Below, piece by piece: positions 15,982 through 24,753 of a DNA stretch of 64,000 nt. The translations under genes and the position numbers were made by a program. This stretch comes from Hyphomonadaceae bacterium (GTDB lineage Bacteria; Pseudomonadota; Alphaproteobacteria; Caulobacterales; Aquidulcibacteraceae), in contig JAHDXR010000006.1 in assembly GCA_023384105.1 (NCBI GenBank), positions 124,001 to 188,000 on the forward strand, given 5' to 3'. The notes under the pieces were generated by a model. That model ran no database searches. It was not told the DNA's origin and saw nothing but the letters and a program-made list of their open reading frames with translations. Numbering within the stretch: position 1 is the first letter of the stretch; each line of letters opens with the position of its first letter.

Positions 15982-18084
15982 ATGAACGACGCCCCGCCTC
16001 CCCCCGCTCCTGACCTCGCCGGGCTGTTCCTGGCGCCGGCGCGCGCGCCCAAGGGCGCGCGCAAGGACACGATGGACCTGATCGCCAAGGTGGCGGGCGG
16101 GCGGCTGGTGCGCGATCTCGTTTTCCTGGCGCCGAACAGCGCCATCGACCGGCGCCTGCGCGTGCCGATCGCCGAAACCGGCGAGGGCGACATCGCCACC
16201 ATCGAGGCGGAAGTCGACGGCCACATGCCGGCCTACAAGAACCTGCCGCACCGCATCCGGCTGCGCGACGAAAGCGGCTTCCTCACCGTGGCGTACTTCC
16301 GCGGCGCCGAAGAGATGCTGAAGCGGATGTGGCCGGTGGGCCAGACGCGGCTCGTGAGCGGCGAGATCACGTTCTACGACGGCATGCGCCAGATGCTGCA
16401 TCCCGACCATGTGGTCGATCCGGTGAAGGGCGAAGCGCCGCCGGCGGTGGAGCCGATCTATCCGCTGACGCAAGGGCTCTCGGGGCGGATGCTCTCGCGC
16501 GCGATCCTGGGCGCGCTCGACACGCTGCCGGAAGCGCCGGAATGGCTTGAGCCGAGCACGGTGAAGGCGCACGACTGGCCGGACTTCCGCACCGCGCTCG
16601 AACACATCCATCGCCCGGCCTCGCCCGAGGACGTGGCGCCGGAGAGCCCGTTCCGCACGCGGCTCGCGTACGACGAATTGTTCGCGCGCCAGTGCGCGCT
16701 GCGGCTGCGGCGGGCGCATCGGCGCAAGGAGCCGGGACGCGCCGTCGTCGGCGACGAGCGCTTCACCGGGCCGATGCTGGCGAGCCTCCCCTATGCGCCC
16801 ACCAACGCACAGGCCCGCGCCGTGCGCGAGATCTACGCCGACATGGCCGAGCCTGCGCCCATGCTGCGCCTGCTGCAGGGCGACGTGGGCTCCGGCAAGA
16901 CGCTGGTCGCGGCGCTGGCGATGGCGCGCGCAGCCGAAGCCGGCCTGCAGAGCGCGCTGATGGCGCCCACGGACATCCTCTCGCGCCAGCATGGCGCGAC
17001 GCTGCAGCCCCTGCTGGACGCGGCCGGCGTGCGGATGGCGGTGCTGACGGGCCGCGACAAGGCGAAGGATCGGCGCGACATCTTGGAGCGCCTGGCGAGC
17101 GGCGAAATTTCCGTCGTCATCGGCACGCACGCGCTGTTTCAGGAAGACGTGCGCTTCCGCGATCTCGGGCTGATCGTGATCGACGAGCAGCATCGCTTCG
17201 GCGTGTCGGATCGGATGCGCATGGTGTCGAAGGGTTTTGCGCCGCACGTGCTGGTGATGAGCGCAACGCCGATCCCGCGCACGCTGGCGCTTTCCATTCA
17301 CGGCGACATGGACCTGTCGGTGCTGGACGAGAAGCCGCCCGGACGCCAGCCGATCGCCACCGCCGCCATGCCGACGACGCGGATCGAGGAGGTCATCCAC
17401 GGCATCGACGAGGCGCGCAGGCGCGGCGAGCGCGCCTATTGGGTGTGTCCGCTGATCGAAGAGAGCGAGGCGATCGACCTGCCGGCGGTGATCGACCGGC
17501 ACAAGGACCTGCAGGCGCGTTTCGGTAAGGGCGTCGAGATCGTGCACGGGCAGATGCCGCCGACGGCGCGCGAGGCGGCGATGGAGCGGTTTCGCGCGGG
17601 CGAGTCGTTCCTGATGGTGGCGACGACGGTGATCGAAGTCGGCGTCAACGTGCCGGAGGCGACCATCATGGTGATCGAGAACGCCGAGCGTTTCGGCCTG
17701 GCGCAGCTGCACCAGCTGCGCGGGCGCGTCGGCCGGGGCGACAAGCGCGGCTCGTGCGTGCTGCTCTGGAAGCCGCCGCTGGGCGAACAGGCCAAGGAAC
17801 GGCTCGACGCGCTGCGGCGCAACGAGGACGGCTTCGCCATCGCCGAGATCGATTTCCGCCTGCGCGGCGCCGGCGACATGCTGGGCACCCAGCAATCCGG
17901 CCTGCCGCCGTTCCGGCTGGCGAGCCCCGAAGCGCATTCGGGCATGCTGGGGGCGGCTGACAAGGAGGCGCGCCTTGCGGTAGAGCGCGACCCTGAACTG
18001 AGGGGCGACCGCGGCGACGCCATCCGGCTCATCCTTGCGCTTTTCGGATACGCCGAGGCGGCGGAGCTGGCGCGCTCAGGCTAG
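15982..18084 (+). CDS. recG: ATP-dependent DNA helicase RecG
   Basis: A 700-residue branch-migration helicase for stalled forks and Holliday junctions. An N-terminal wedge/OB domain comes first. The helicase motifs follow: GDVGSGKTLVA (Walker A), VIDEQHRFGVSDRMRM (DEQH box), MSATPIPRTLALS, TTVIEVGVNVPEATIMVIENAERFGLAQLHQLRGRVGRG and LGTQQSGLPPFRLAS near the end. The DEQH box fits RecG. The start ATG 15982 was preferred; another ATG at 15978 is in a different frame. The gene is complete and divergent from sdhE/mfd. Confidence 0.96.
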   Translation: MNDAPPPPAPDLAGLFLAPARAPKGARKDTMDLIAKVAGGRLVRDLVFLAPNSAIDRRLRVPIAETGEGDIATIEAEVDGHMPAYKNLPHRIRLRDESGFLTVAYFRGAEEMLKRMWPVGQTRLVSGEITFYDGMRQMLHPDHVVDPVKGEAPPAVEPIYPLTQGLSGRMLSRAILGALDTLPEAPEWLEPSTVKAHDWPDFRTALEHIHRPASPEDVAPESPFRTRLAYDELFARQCALRLRRAHRRKEPGRAVVGDERFTGPMLASLPYAPTNAQARAVREIYADMAEPAPMLRLLQGDVGSGKTLVAALAMARAAEAGLQSALMAPTDILSRQHGATLQPLLDAAGVRMAVLTGRDKAKDRRDILERLASGEISVVIGTHALFQEDVRFRDLGLIVIDEQHRFGVSDRMRMVSKGFAPHVLVMSATPIPRTLALSIHGDMDLSVLDEKPPGRQPIATAAMPTTRIEEVIHGIDEARRRGERAYWVCPLIEESEAIDLPAVIDRHKDLQARFGKGVEIVHGQMPPTAREAAMERFRAGESFLMVATTVIEVGVNVPEATIMVIENAERFGLAQLHQLRGRVGRGDKRGSCVLLWKPPLGEQAKERLDALRRNEDGFAIAEIDFRLRGAGDMLGTQQSGLPPFRLASPEAHSGMLGAADKEARLAVERDPELRGDRGDAIRLILALFGYAEAAELARSG

Positions 18085-18120
18085 CGCCGCGGCACGTTTC
18101 GATACGGACACCGGAAGCTG

Positions 18121-18912
18121 ATGACATCGCCTGCCCCCATCTCCTGCTATATCCGCACCAAGAACGAGGAGCGGATGATCGGCGATGTGATCCGCGCCGC
18201 TCAGCGGGTCGCGAGCGAGGTGGTGCTGGTGGATTCCGGCTCGACCGACAAGACGCTCGAGATCGCCGAGGGCCTGGGCGCGCGGGTGCTGCGCGCGCCG
18301 TGGCTCGGCGGCGGCAAGCAGAAGCGCCTGGGCGAGGACGCCTGCACGCACGACTGGCTGCTCGATCTCGACGCCGACGAGGTGGTGACGCCGGAGCTGG
18401 CGGAAGAAATCCGCGCCCTGTTCGCCGGTGGCGCGCCGCCGGCGCCCGTGTACGAGATGAAGATGGCGACCGCGCCGCCGATCGGCGGCGTCTGGCTCGA
18501 CTACAATCTCGTGGATCGCCGCAAACTGTATGACCGCCGCGTGATCCGCCAGCCGGATCACGCCAACTGGGATCAGTTCAAGGTCCCGGCCAACGTCCCT
18601 GTCGGGCGCCTCGACGCCCGGCTGGTGCACTATTCCTTCCGCGACCTCGCCCACCTGGAGGACAAGTTCAACCGCAACTCCTCCGGCCGCGCGCGCGACA
18701 CCAAGCTCAGGCCGTTCTGGGTGGTGGCGACGCGGATGCTGCTGGCGCGGCCGTTCTATTTCCTGAACCACTATATCCGCCGCGGGCTCTGGCGCGCGGG
18801 CTGGTACGGGATGGCCGTCGCCAACATCGCCGCACATGGGCGCTGGCTCAAGGACGCGAAAATGCTGGAGATTCACCTGCGCCGGCGCCAGGCCGAGCGC
18901 GGGAGCGAGTAA
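18121..18912 (+). CDS. Glycosyltransferase family 2 protein
   Basis: A 263-residue GT-A fold transferase similar to the WaaE/KdtX group involved in lipopolysaccharide core synthesis. It shows ISCYIRTKNEERMIGDVI, VVLVDSGSTDKTLEIAE, WLLDLDADEVVTPEL (the DxD motif) and the C-terminal RPFYFLNHYIRRGLWRAGWYG that may contact the membrane. No signal peptide is present, as expected for a cytosolic enzyme acting on lipid-linked substrates. It follows recG by 36 bp on the same strand and precedes cfa. The sugar and acceptor are not predictable here. Confidence 0.88.
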   Translation: MTSPAPISCYIRTKNEERMIGDVIRAAQRVASEVVLVDSGSTDKTLEIAEGLGARVLRAPWLGGGKQKRLGEDACTHDWLLDLDADEVVTPELAEEIRALFAGGAPPAPVYEMKMATAPPIGGVWLDYNLVDRRKLYDRRVIRQPDHANWDQFKVPANVPVGRLDARLVHYSFRDLAHLEDKFNRNSSGRARDTKLRPFWVVATRMLLARPFYFLNHYIRRGLWRAGWYGMAVANIAAHGRWLKDAKMLEIHLRRRQAERGSE

Positions 18913-18976
18913 AGCGGGCCGCCGCCGCCTCGCCTGCGGACTTCACAGCGCCGGCTAAGGCCCTAAATTGTGCGGT

Positions 18977-20218
18977 ATGGAAGAGGCCGCCGTCCCCCAA
19001 GCGAACGTGGTTCGCGCCACGTCCTCGATCGTCACGGCGCTCAAGGCGCCGGCGAGCGCCAAGGGCGTGTTGCTTGCGCTGCTGCGGCTCAAGGGCGGCG
19101 CGGCGATCGTCAGCCTGCCGGACGGGCGCCGGCTCCGGTTCGGCGACGACGCGAGCCCCGCGGCCGATTTCCGCATCAAGGACTATCGCTTCGCCAAGCG
19201 CGTGTTCATGAGCGGCGATATCGGCCTGGCCGAGGGCTATATGGCCGGCGAATGGGAGACGGACGATCTCTCCGCCCTGCTCACGCTGCTGGCGGCCAAT
19301 GTCGAGCGCTTCAGTCGGCTGCTGGAAGGCGGCCCCGTCGGCAAGACGATCCACTGGCTGCGCCACCTCTCGCGCGAGAACTCCAGGCGCGGCTCGCGGC
19401 GCAACATCCTGGCGCACTACGACCTCGGCAACCGCTTCTATGCGGCCTGGCTCGACGCTTCGATGACCTATTCGTCGGCGCGGTTCGACGCCAAGGTGCG
19501 CGACCTCGAGAGCGCGCAGCGCGCCAAGTACGGGGCGCTGGCGGAGCAACTCGATCTGAAGCCCGGCGACCATGTGCTCGAGATCGGCTGCGGCTGGGGC
19601 GGGTTCGCCGAGTTCGCGGCGCGCGAGTGCGGCGCGCGCGTCACCGGCATCACCATCAGCGACGAACAGCTCGCCTATGCGCGGGCGCGCATGGAAAGAG
19701 CCGGCCTGAGCGACCGCGTCGAAATCCGCCGCCAGGACTATCGCGACGTCGAAGGCCAGTTCGACAAGGTGGCGTCGATCGAGATGTTCGAGGCGGTCGG
19801 CGAGAAATACTGGCCGGCCTATTTCAGCAAGATCGCCGACGTGCTGAAGCCGGGCGGCCGCGCCGGGCTGCAGATCATCACCATCCGCGACGAGCTGTTC
19901 GAGAGCTATCGCCGGCGCGCCGATTTCATCCAGCGCTACGTCTTTCCCGGCGGCATGCTCGCCAGCGTGGAGCGGCTGAAGGACGAGACGGCGAAAGTCG
20001 GCCTGATCTGGCGCAAAGCCGAGGCATTCGGTCAATCCTACGCCGAGACGCTGGCCGAATGGGCGCGCCGCTTCAAGGCGAAGTGGGGCGATATCCGCGA
20101 AATGGGTTTCGACGAGCGCTTCAAGCAGCTCTGGCTGTTCTATCTCAGCTATTGCGAAGCCGGCTTCCGCACCGGCCGCACCGACGTCGTGCAGGTTGCG
20201 CTGGCGAAGCCGGCGTGA
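18977..20218 (+). CDS. cfa: Cyclopropane-fatty-acyl-phospholipid synthase
   Basis: A 413-residue S-adenosylmethionine-dependent enzyme that adds a methylene bridge to unsaturated acyl chains of membrane phospholipids. The N-terminal part includes VFMSGDIGLAEGYMAGEWETDDL. The catalytic domain has AHYDLGNRFYAAWLD, MTYSSARF, the SAM-binding LEIGCGWGGFAEFAAR, ITISDEQLAYAR, SIEMFEAVGEKYWPAYF and FIQRYVFPGGMLAS, all family hallmarks. ATG 18977 was preferred to the upstream in-frame TTG at 18968. A DUF6134-type gene lies convergently 3 bp beyond the stop. Confidence 0.95.
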   Translation: MEEAAVPQANVVRATSSIVTALKAPASAKGVLLALLRLKGGAAIVSLPDGRRLRFGDDASPAADFRIKDYRFAKRVFMSGDIGLAEGYMAGEWETDDLSALLTLLAANVERFSRLLEGGPVGKTIHWLRHLSRENSRRGSRRNILAHYDLGNRFYAAWLDASMTYSSARFDAKVRDLESAQRAKYGALAEQLDLKPGDHVLEIGCGWGGFAEFAARECGARVTGITISDEQLAYARARMERAGLSDRVEIRRQDYRDVEGQFDKVASIEMFEAVGEKYWPAYFSKIADVLKPGGRAGLQIITIRDELFESYRRRADFIQRYVFPGGMLASVERLKDETAKVGLIWRKAEAFGQSYAETLAEWARRFKAKWGDIREMGFDERFKQLWLFYLSYCEAGFRTGRTDVVQVALAKPA

Positions 20219-20221
20219 GGC

Positions 20222-20881
20222 TTACGCCGGCGCCGCGTTGAGCGGGCTCGCCAGGCGGTACTCGATATTGTGGCCGCGCGCGGTGAATGCACAGCCGACC
20301 CAGCGGCCTTCCGCATCGTACCAGAGGTCGACCGCAAGCGTGCCCTGGACCCGGATGCGCTCGGCTTCGATCCGCTGGCCGCCGACATCGATGGTTTCGC
20401 GGCCCATCCGCGTCACCCGCACCGGCATCGGCGCGCCGGTTTCGGTGTCGATCAAGGTCGAGGCGCTGGCGGGCGGCTTGGTCCACCACGTGGTGGGAAA
20501 AACGCCGAGCGGAAACCAGTGCTCGCCCTCGGCGCCGGTGACGTGCAGGCGCCCGTCGCGCATCTGCGCGCGCACCTGAGTGCGCCGGCCGTCCTTCAGC
20601 GTGCTGCAGCTCAAGCTGGACAGCACCCCGTCCGACCAGGTTTCGCTGCACCGCTGTTCGAGCCGGAACACGGTGAGCGGCCCGACGCCGGCGCGCATCG
20701 CGACCTCGGTCTGCGCGCGCAGATTGTCGCCCGCGCCGGTGACGGAAATGGCGTGGCGCCCGAACGGCTGGCCGTTGCGCAGCACCTCGAACTCGATGCG
20801 CCCGGCGTCGGAGGGGACAGCGGCGGCGCCGGCGCCGCTCAGACAAACGGCGAATGTCGCCGCGAGAGCCAAGGATCGCAT
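20222..20881 (-). CDS. DUF6134-family exported protein
   Basis: A 219-residue protein with a signal peptide (MRSLALAATFAVCLSGAGAA) and a beta-rich body containing GRIEFEVLRNGQPFGRHAI, a pattern shared with DUF6134/DUF3108-like periplasmic proteins of alphaproteobacteria. Late segments such as VDLWYDAEGRWVGCAFTARG repeat the amphipathic strand pattern. No catalytic motif is seen and function is unknown. ATG 20881 was chosen because AGGAG lies 6 nt upstream and it places the signal peptide at the very N-terminus. It is convergent with cfa, with which these proteins are often found, suggesting a membrane-lipid-related role (inference). Confidence 0.75.
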   Translation of the reverse strand: MRSLALAATFAVCLSGAGAAAVPSDAGRIEFEVLRNGQPFGRHAISVTGAGDNLRAQTEVAMRAGVGPLTVFRLEQRCSETWSDGVLSSLSCSTLKDGRRTQVRAQMRDGRLHVTGAEGEHWFPLGVFPTTWWTKPPASASTLIDTETGAPMPVRVTRMGRETIDVGGQRIEAERIRVQGTLAVDLWYDAEGRWVGCAFTARGHNIEYRLASPLNAAPA

Positions 20882-20993
20882 CACGATCTCCTTCAGCCCC
20901 GCCACATATGAACCGCAGGCCCGATCATGGCCGCGAACGCGGCAGCAATTTGGCGCGCTTGAACCGGCCCGCAGGCGCGCCTAGCGTCCGGGC

Positions 20994-21854
20994 ATGAGCG
21001 ATGCGCCCCCCGATCCTGTCGTTTCCTGCGCCTGGCTGGCCGAGCGGCTGGAGGCCCCCGACATTCGCGTCATCGACGCGACCTGGTTCCTGCCCAATGA
21101 CGGGCGCGATGCGCACGCGCTGTACGCCGAGCGGCGCATTCCGGGCGCGATCTTCTTCGACATCGACGAGATCGCCGACACGTCGAGCGGCCTGCCGCAC
21201 ATGCTGCCGCCGCCGGAAAAGTTCGCGTCGCGCATGAGAAAGCGCGGCGTCGGCGACGGGACGCGGGTGGTGGCCTATGACAATCACGGCCTGTTCTCGG
21301 CCGCGCGCGTGTGGTGGACGTTCCGGGTGATGGGCCACGAAGACGTCGTCGTGCTCGACGGCGGCTTCCCGGCATGGGAACGCGGCGGCTTCGAGATCGA
21401 GACAGGCCCGCCGCAGCAGCGCATGGAGCGCCATTTCACCCCGCGCGTGCGCAACGATCTGGTGCGCGATCTCGCCGACATGCGCCGCGTCGTCGAGGAC
21501 GGCGGCGCGACGATCCTCGATGCCCGCCCCGCCCCGCGCTTTCGCGGCGACGCGCCTGAGCCGCGCGCAGGCTTGAAAAGCGGGCACATGCCGGGCGCGC
21601 GGAGCGTGCCGAGCGGCGATCTCGTCACCGCGGACGGGCGGCTGAAACCGGCCGAGGAGCTGAGCCGGATCTTCGCCGATGCGGGCGCGGACGCCTCGCA
21701 GGCTGCGGTCTGCACCTGCGGCTCCGGCGTGACGGCGGCGATCGTCGCCCTGGCGCTGGCGCGGCTCGGCAAGTGGGACGCCGCAATCTATGACGGCTCG
21801 TGGGCCGAATGGGGCGGCCGCGACGATACGCCGATCGCCACGGGCGCGGCATGA
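20994..21854 (+). CDS. sseA: 3-mercaptopyruvate sulfurtransferase
   Basis: A 286-residue tandem-rhodanese enzyme that moves sulfur from 3-mercaptopyruvate to thiol or cyanide acceptors. The inactive first rhodanese domain has VIDATWFLPNDGRDAHALYAERRIPGA and LDGGFPAWERGGF. The second has DARPAPRFRG and the active loop CGSGVTA (Cys in TCGSGV), which is the loop form of mercaptopyruvate sulfurtransferases rather than thiosulfate:cyanide rhodanese (CRKGVT). Its stop overlaps the metC start as ATGA, so the two sulfur-amino-acid genes are translationally coupled. Confidence 0.94.
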   Translation: MSDAPPDPVVSCAWLAERLEAPDIRVIDATWFLPNDGRDAHALYAERRIPGAIFFDIDEIADTSSGLPHMLPPPEKFASRMRKRGVGDGTRVVAYDNHGLFSAARVWWTFRVMGHEDVVVLDGGFPAWERGGFEIETGPPQQRMERHFTPRVRNDLVRDLADMRRVVEDGGATILDARPAPRFRGDAPEPRAGLKSGHMPGARSVPSGDLVTADGRLKPAEELSRIFADAGADASQAAVCTCGSGVTAAIVALALARLGKWDAAIYDGSWAEWGGRDDTPIATGAA

Positions 21855-23032
21855 GCGCGAAAAAACCGCCCGATCTGTCGGCATACGCGCTCGAGACCCG
21901 GCTCACGCTGGCCGGGCGCGATCCCGCGCGCAGCGAGGGCGCAATCAATCCGCCGATCCAGCGCGCCAGCACGCTGGTCATCGACGATGCGGACGAACTC
22001 TACAACACGCCGAAAAAAACCTACGCGCTCGAAGGCATGGCGGTGCAGGACGCGCTGCGCGAGGCGTTGCGCGCCATCGAGGGCGGCGCCGGCGTCACGC
22101 TTGCGCCATCGGGCCTGGCGGCGTGCACGCTGGCGCTGACGACGGTGGCGCGCGGCGGCGGCGAACTGCTGGTGACGGACGCCGTCTATGGCCCGACGCG
22201 CCGGTTCTGCGACACCGTCCTGGCGCGGCTTGGCGTGCGCACGCGCTACATCGATCCGCGCATCGGCGCCGGCGTCGCCGAACTCATCAGCGAAGAGACC
22301 TGCGGCGTGTTCCTGGAATCGCCGGGCTCGCTGACCTTCGAGGTGCAGGACGTGCCGGCGATCGCGGCGGCGGCGCACGCGCGCGGCGCGCCGGTGCTGC
22401 TCGACAATACCTGGTCGGCGGGGGTGTACTTCAAGCCGTTCGAGCACGGCGTCGATCTCTCGATCCAGGCGCTGACCAAGTACCAGGCCGGCCACGCCGA
22501 CGCATTCATGGGCGCGGTGCTGAGCGCGACGCCGCATTGGGCGCAGCGCGTGCAGCAGACCTACAAGCAGCTGGGCCTCGGCGCCTCGCCGGACGACGCC
22601 TACCTGGTGCTGCGCGGCTTGCGCTCGCTCGGCGTGCGGGTGGAGCGGCAGAGCGCGTCGGCGCTGCGGATCGCGCACTGGCTGGAGGCGCGCCCGGAGG
22701 TCGAGCGCGTCATTCATCCCGCCCTGCCCTCGCATCCGGATCACGCGCTGTGGCGGCGCGATTTCAGCGGCGCGTCGGGCGTGTTCGCGTTCGCGCTCAA
22801 GCCGACTGCGCCGGAGCGGCTGAAAGCCATGCTCGAAGGCTACGCCCTGCTCTCGATGGGCTTCTCCTGGGGCGGCTATGAGAGCCTGATCGTGCCGAGC
22901 GACGACAACATCAAGCGCAGCGCCGCCGCGCCGCGCTTCGGCGGGCCGCTGCTGCGGATTTCGGTCGGCCTCGAACACGCCGACGATCTGATCGCGGACC
23001 TGGAGGCGGGGTTCGCGCGGCTCAAGGCCTGA
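21851..23032 (+). CDS. metC: Cystathionine beta-lyase
   Basis: A 393-residue PLP enzyme of the Cys/Met metabolism family that splits cystathionine into homocysteine, pyruvate and ammonia. The PLP lysine lies in SIQALTKYQAGHADAFMGA. Other landmarks are YALEGMAVQDALREAL, LAPSGLAACTLAL, DNTWSAGVYFKPFEHGVDL and the C-terminal GFSWGGYESLIVPS and RISVGLEHADDLIADL. The start ATG 21851 lies within the ATGA overlap with sseA. The tRNA-Arg gene follows convergently. Confidence 0.94.
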   Translation: MSAKKPPDLSAYALETRLTLAGRDPARSEGAINPPIQRASTLVIDDADELYNTPKKTYALEGMAVQDALREALRAIEGGAGVTLAPSGLAACTLALTTVARGGGELLVTDAVYGPTRRFCDTVLARLGVRTRYIDPRIGAGVAELISEETCGVFLESPGSLTFEVQDVPAIAAAAHARGAPVLLDNTWSAGVYFKPFEHGVDLSIQALTKYQAGHADAFMGAVLSATPHWAQRVQQTYKQLGLGASPDDAYLVLRGLRSLGVRVERQSASALRIAHWLEARPEVERVIHPALPSHPDHALWRRDFSGASGVFAFALKPTAPERLKAMLEGYALLSMGFSWGGYESLIVPSDDNIKRSAAAPRFGGPLLRISVGLEHADDLIADLEAGFARLKA

Positions 23033-23045
23033 GGCCGCACGCGCA

Positions 23046-23122
23046 TGGCGACCCCGGCGTGACTCGAACACGCAACCGGCCGCTTAGAAGGCGGCTGCTC
23101 TATCCAGTTGAGCTACGGGGCC
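23046..23122 (-). tRNA. tRNA-Arg(TCT)
   Basis: A 77-nt gene on the minus strand with acceptor GGCCCCG/CGGGGTC (one G-T pair), D-arm GCTC...GAGC, anticodon arm GCCGC-CTTCTAA-GCGGC with TCT at 23086-23088, T-arm GCGTG-TTCGAGT-CACGC and encoded CCA. It decodes AGA. Its first 36 nt recur with three mismatches at 55708-55744, which makes it the likely left boundary of the following island. Confidence 0.96.
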
Positions 23123-23280
23123 CCGCATGCGTGGGCCTAACATAATTCGCCCTCGAAGCGGAATTGCCTCTGCGCCTGTTGTTTCCGCTCGCTTCCCGTC
23201 GCCGTCTCCGCCCGCGCGGCGCGGGGTTATCGTCCTCCCCAGTCCTCACGAATAGGACGAACTTGATATTGTTTACAAAG

Positions 23281-23308
23281 TTGACATCGGCGCCTGGGAC
23301 ACTATCTC
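23281..23308 (+). promoter_or_regulatory. Candidate sigma-70 promoter of the toxin-antitoxin operon
   Basis: TTGACA at 23281-23286, a 16-bp spacer and TATCTC at 23303-23308 lie 21-48 bp before the antitoxin ATG at 23329, whose ribosome site is GGAGG at 23316-23320. The -10 hexamer is weak, and the AT-rich stretch just upstream could be an autoregulatory operator. Confidence 0.4.
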
Positions 23309-23328
23309 CAGCGCTGGAGGCAAGTCCC

Positions 23329-24033
23329 ATGAGTGCGGCACGCGAACACGCCGGAACCGGCGCCAAGAAGGCCAAGCCGGGACGCCAGGCAGCGGCCAAG
23401 GCGTCCGCCCATCGCGGCGTCTCCGTCAGCCCTGAACTGGCCCGCGAACTCTACAGGACCGGCGGCGGCGACCTCGTGGTGGTCCAGGGAGCGCCAGGCG
23501 CTGGCGACTATCGGCCGATCGGCCGGCTGGTCATTAAGGCGCGGAGCGGCGAACCCACCGTCCAGATCGCGCCGATCGCCAACGACCAGCGCGCCGATAT
23601 CGTGAAATCCGTCGCCCCCTCGGCCTTCGAGCCCGACGCCCGCGCCCGCGCCCTGCTCCGGGGCCGGGAGATCGCGGAAGAGGATTTGCGCGCAGCCGGG
23701 GGCGCCTTCTCGATGGAGGAGACGCAGGCGCTTCTTGGGCATGTCAGCCGTCAGACCGTGCATCGCAAGATCGCGCAAGGCGAGATCATTTCCCTGACCG
23801 GGCCGAAACGCCGGCGGGTGTTCCCGACTATCCAATTCACGCGCGAGGGTCTTATTCCCGGCGTCCGCGAGGTGCTGGCGGCGTTTCCGAGCAAGAACGC
23901 CTGGGCGGTGCTGAACTTCCTTATCAACCCGAACGACCGGCTGGCCGGGCGCAAGCCGATCGATCTCCTGCGCGCCGGCGACGCAGACCTTGTGGCGAAC
24001 GCGGCCCGCACAATGGGCATGCAAGGCGCTTGA
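23329..24033 (+). CDS. Xre/MbcA/ParS-type antitoxin (RES-Xre system)
   Basis: A 234-residue antitoxin. The N-terminus is basic and rich in Ala/Lys. A central region has SMEETQALLGHVSRQTVHRKI, a helix-turn-helix-like segment for DNA binding and autorepression. The C-terminal part (FPSKNAWAVLNFLINPNDRLAGRKPIDLLRAGD and following) is the DUF2384/MbcA toxin-binding domain that inserts into the RES active site. The start is ATG 23329. The stop overlaps the TTG start of the toxin (TTGA), giving the usual antitoxin-first, coupled arrangement. It is longer than typical Xre antitoxins (about 150 residues), mainly through the N-terminal half. Confidence 0.85.
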   Translation: MSAAREHAGTGAKKAKPGRQAAAKASAHRGVSVSPELARELYRTGGGDLVVVQGAPGAGDYRPIGRLVIKARSGEPTVQIAPIANDQRADIVKSVAPSAFEPDARARALLRGREIAEEDLRAAGGAFSMEETQALLGHVSRQTVHRKIAQGEIISLTGPKRRRVFPTIQFTREGLIPGVREVLAAFPSKNAWAVLNFLINPNDRLAGRKPIDLLRAGDADLVANAARTMGMQGA

Positions 24034-24620
24034 GCCCGCCGCTGCCGCCGCGCGACCTCGACAGGCGCCGCCCGCTCAGCCTCACCCTCCCCGTCGGCGC
24101 CCAGCTCTCGCGCTTCTACCCCAAAGGCCGCAGCGCCATCCATTTCGACCGCAACGCGCCGGGCCGTTTCAACGCGCCCGACGCCGCCTTTGGCGTCCTC
24201 TACGCCGCGCAGAGCGCAGCCGGGGCGTTCGCCCAGACGTTCTTGCGCGGCGCCGGACGCCGGCTCATTCCGCCCGACCTGATCGCGGCCAAGGGCTTCG
24301 TCACGCTCAGCGCCGCCGCGCCGCTGCGCTTGGTTCAGTTGTTCGGGCCAGGCTTGACGCGCGTGGGCGCGACCGCCGAGGTGGCGCATGGCGGGCTCCC
24401 CTATGATTGCCCGCAGCAATGGTCGGGCGCGATCCATGCGCTGAAAGAGAATTTCGACGGGATCGCATACTATGCGCGTCACGATGACAACGAGATTTGC
24501 TGCGCGCTCTTTGATCGCGGCGCAGGCAAGATCAGCGAGCGTAACCGCGAGACGAACTTGGAGCGGGATTGGTTTTACGCGCTGTTGGAACGCTACGATG
24601 TCGGCCTAACGCCGGACTAA
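24030..24620 (+). CDS. RES-domain toxin (NAD+-depleting)
   Basis: A 196-residue RES-domain protein. It contains LSRFYPKGRSAIHFDRNAPGRFN with the conserved arginine and the F-N of the RES fold, LYAAQSAAGAFAQTFLRG with the Tyr and downstream Glu/Gln helix, and FDGIAYYARHDDNEICCALFD corresponding to the GI.Y.S segment. Family members degrade NAD+ and stop growth. The start is TTG 24030 overlapping the antitoxin stop. The pair sits at the left edge of the candidate island, where it could act as a retention module (inference). Confidence 0.85.
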   Translation: MSPPLPPRDLDRRRPLSLTLPVGAQLSRFYPKGRSAIHFDRNAPGRFNAPDAAFGVLYAAQSAAGAFAQTFLRGAGRRLIPPDLIAAKGFVTLSAAAPLRLVQLFGPGLTRVGATAEVAHGGLPYDCPQQWSGAIHALKENFDGIAYYARHDDNEICCALFDRGAGKISERNRETNLERDWFYALLERYDVGLTPD

Positions 24621-24753
24621 CGCATAGAGCGCTTCATAGGCGACGCTCCGGCCAGCGCGCGTCGTCCGGGCGCCGGGCGACTTATGCGCGCAACGATAGC
24701 GTGCGCATCGCTGAATTTCTCGATCTGTCCGTCGGCTTGCCCGCGCCGCGGCG

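Noticed and set aside
24621-24753. Inverted repeat ATGCGC...GCGCAT between the RES toxin and the aldehyde dehydrogenase gene
   Set aside because: The arms are short, the loop is long and no T-run follows, so it was not called a terminator.
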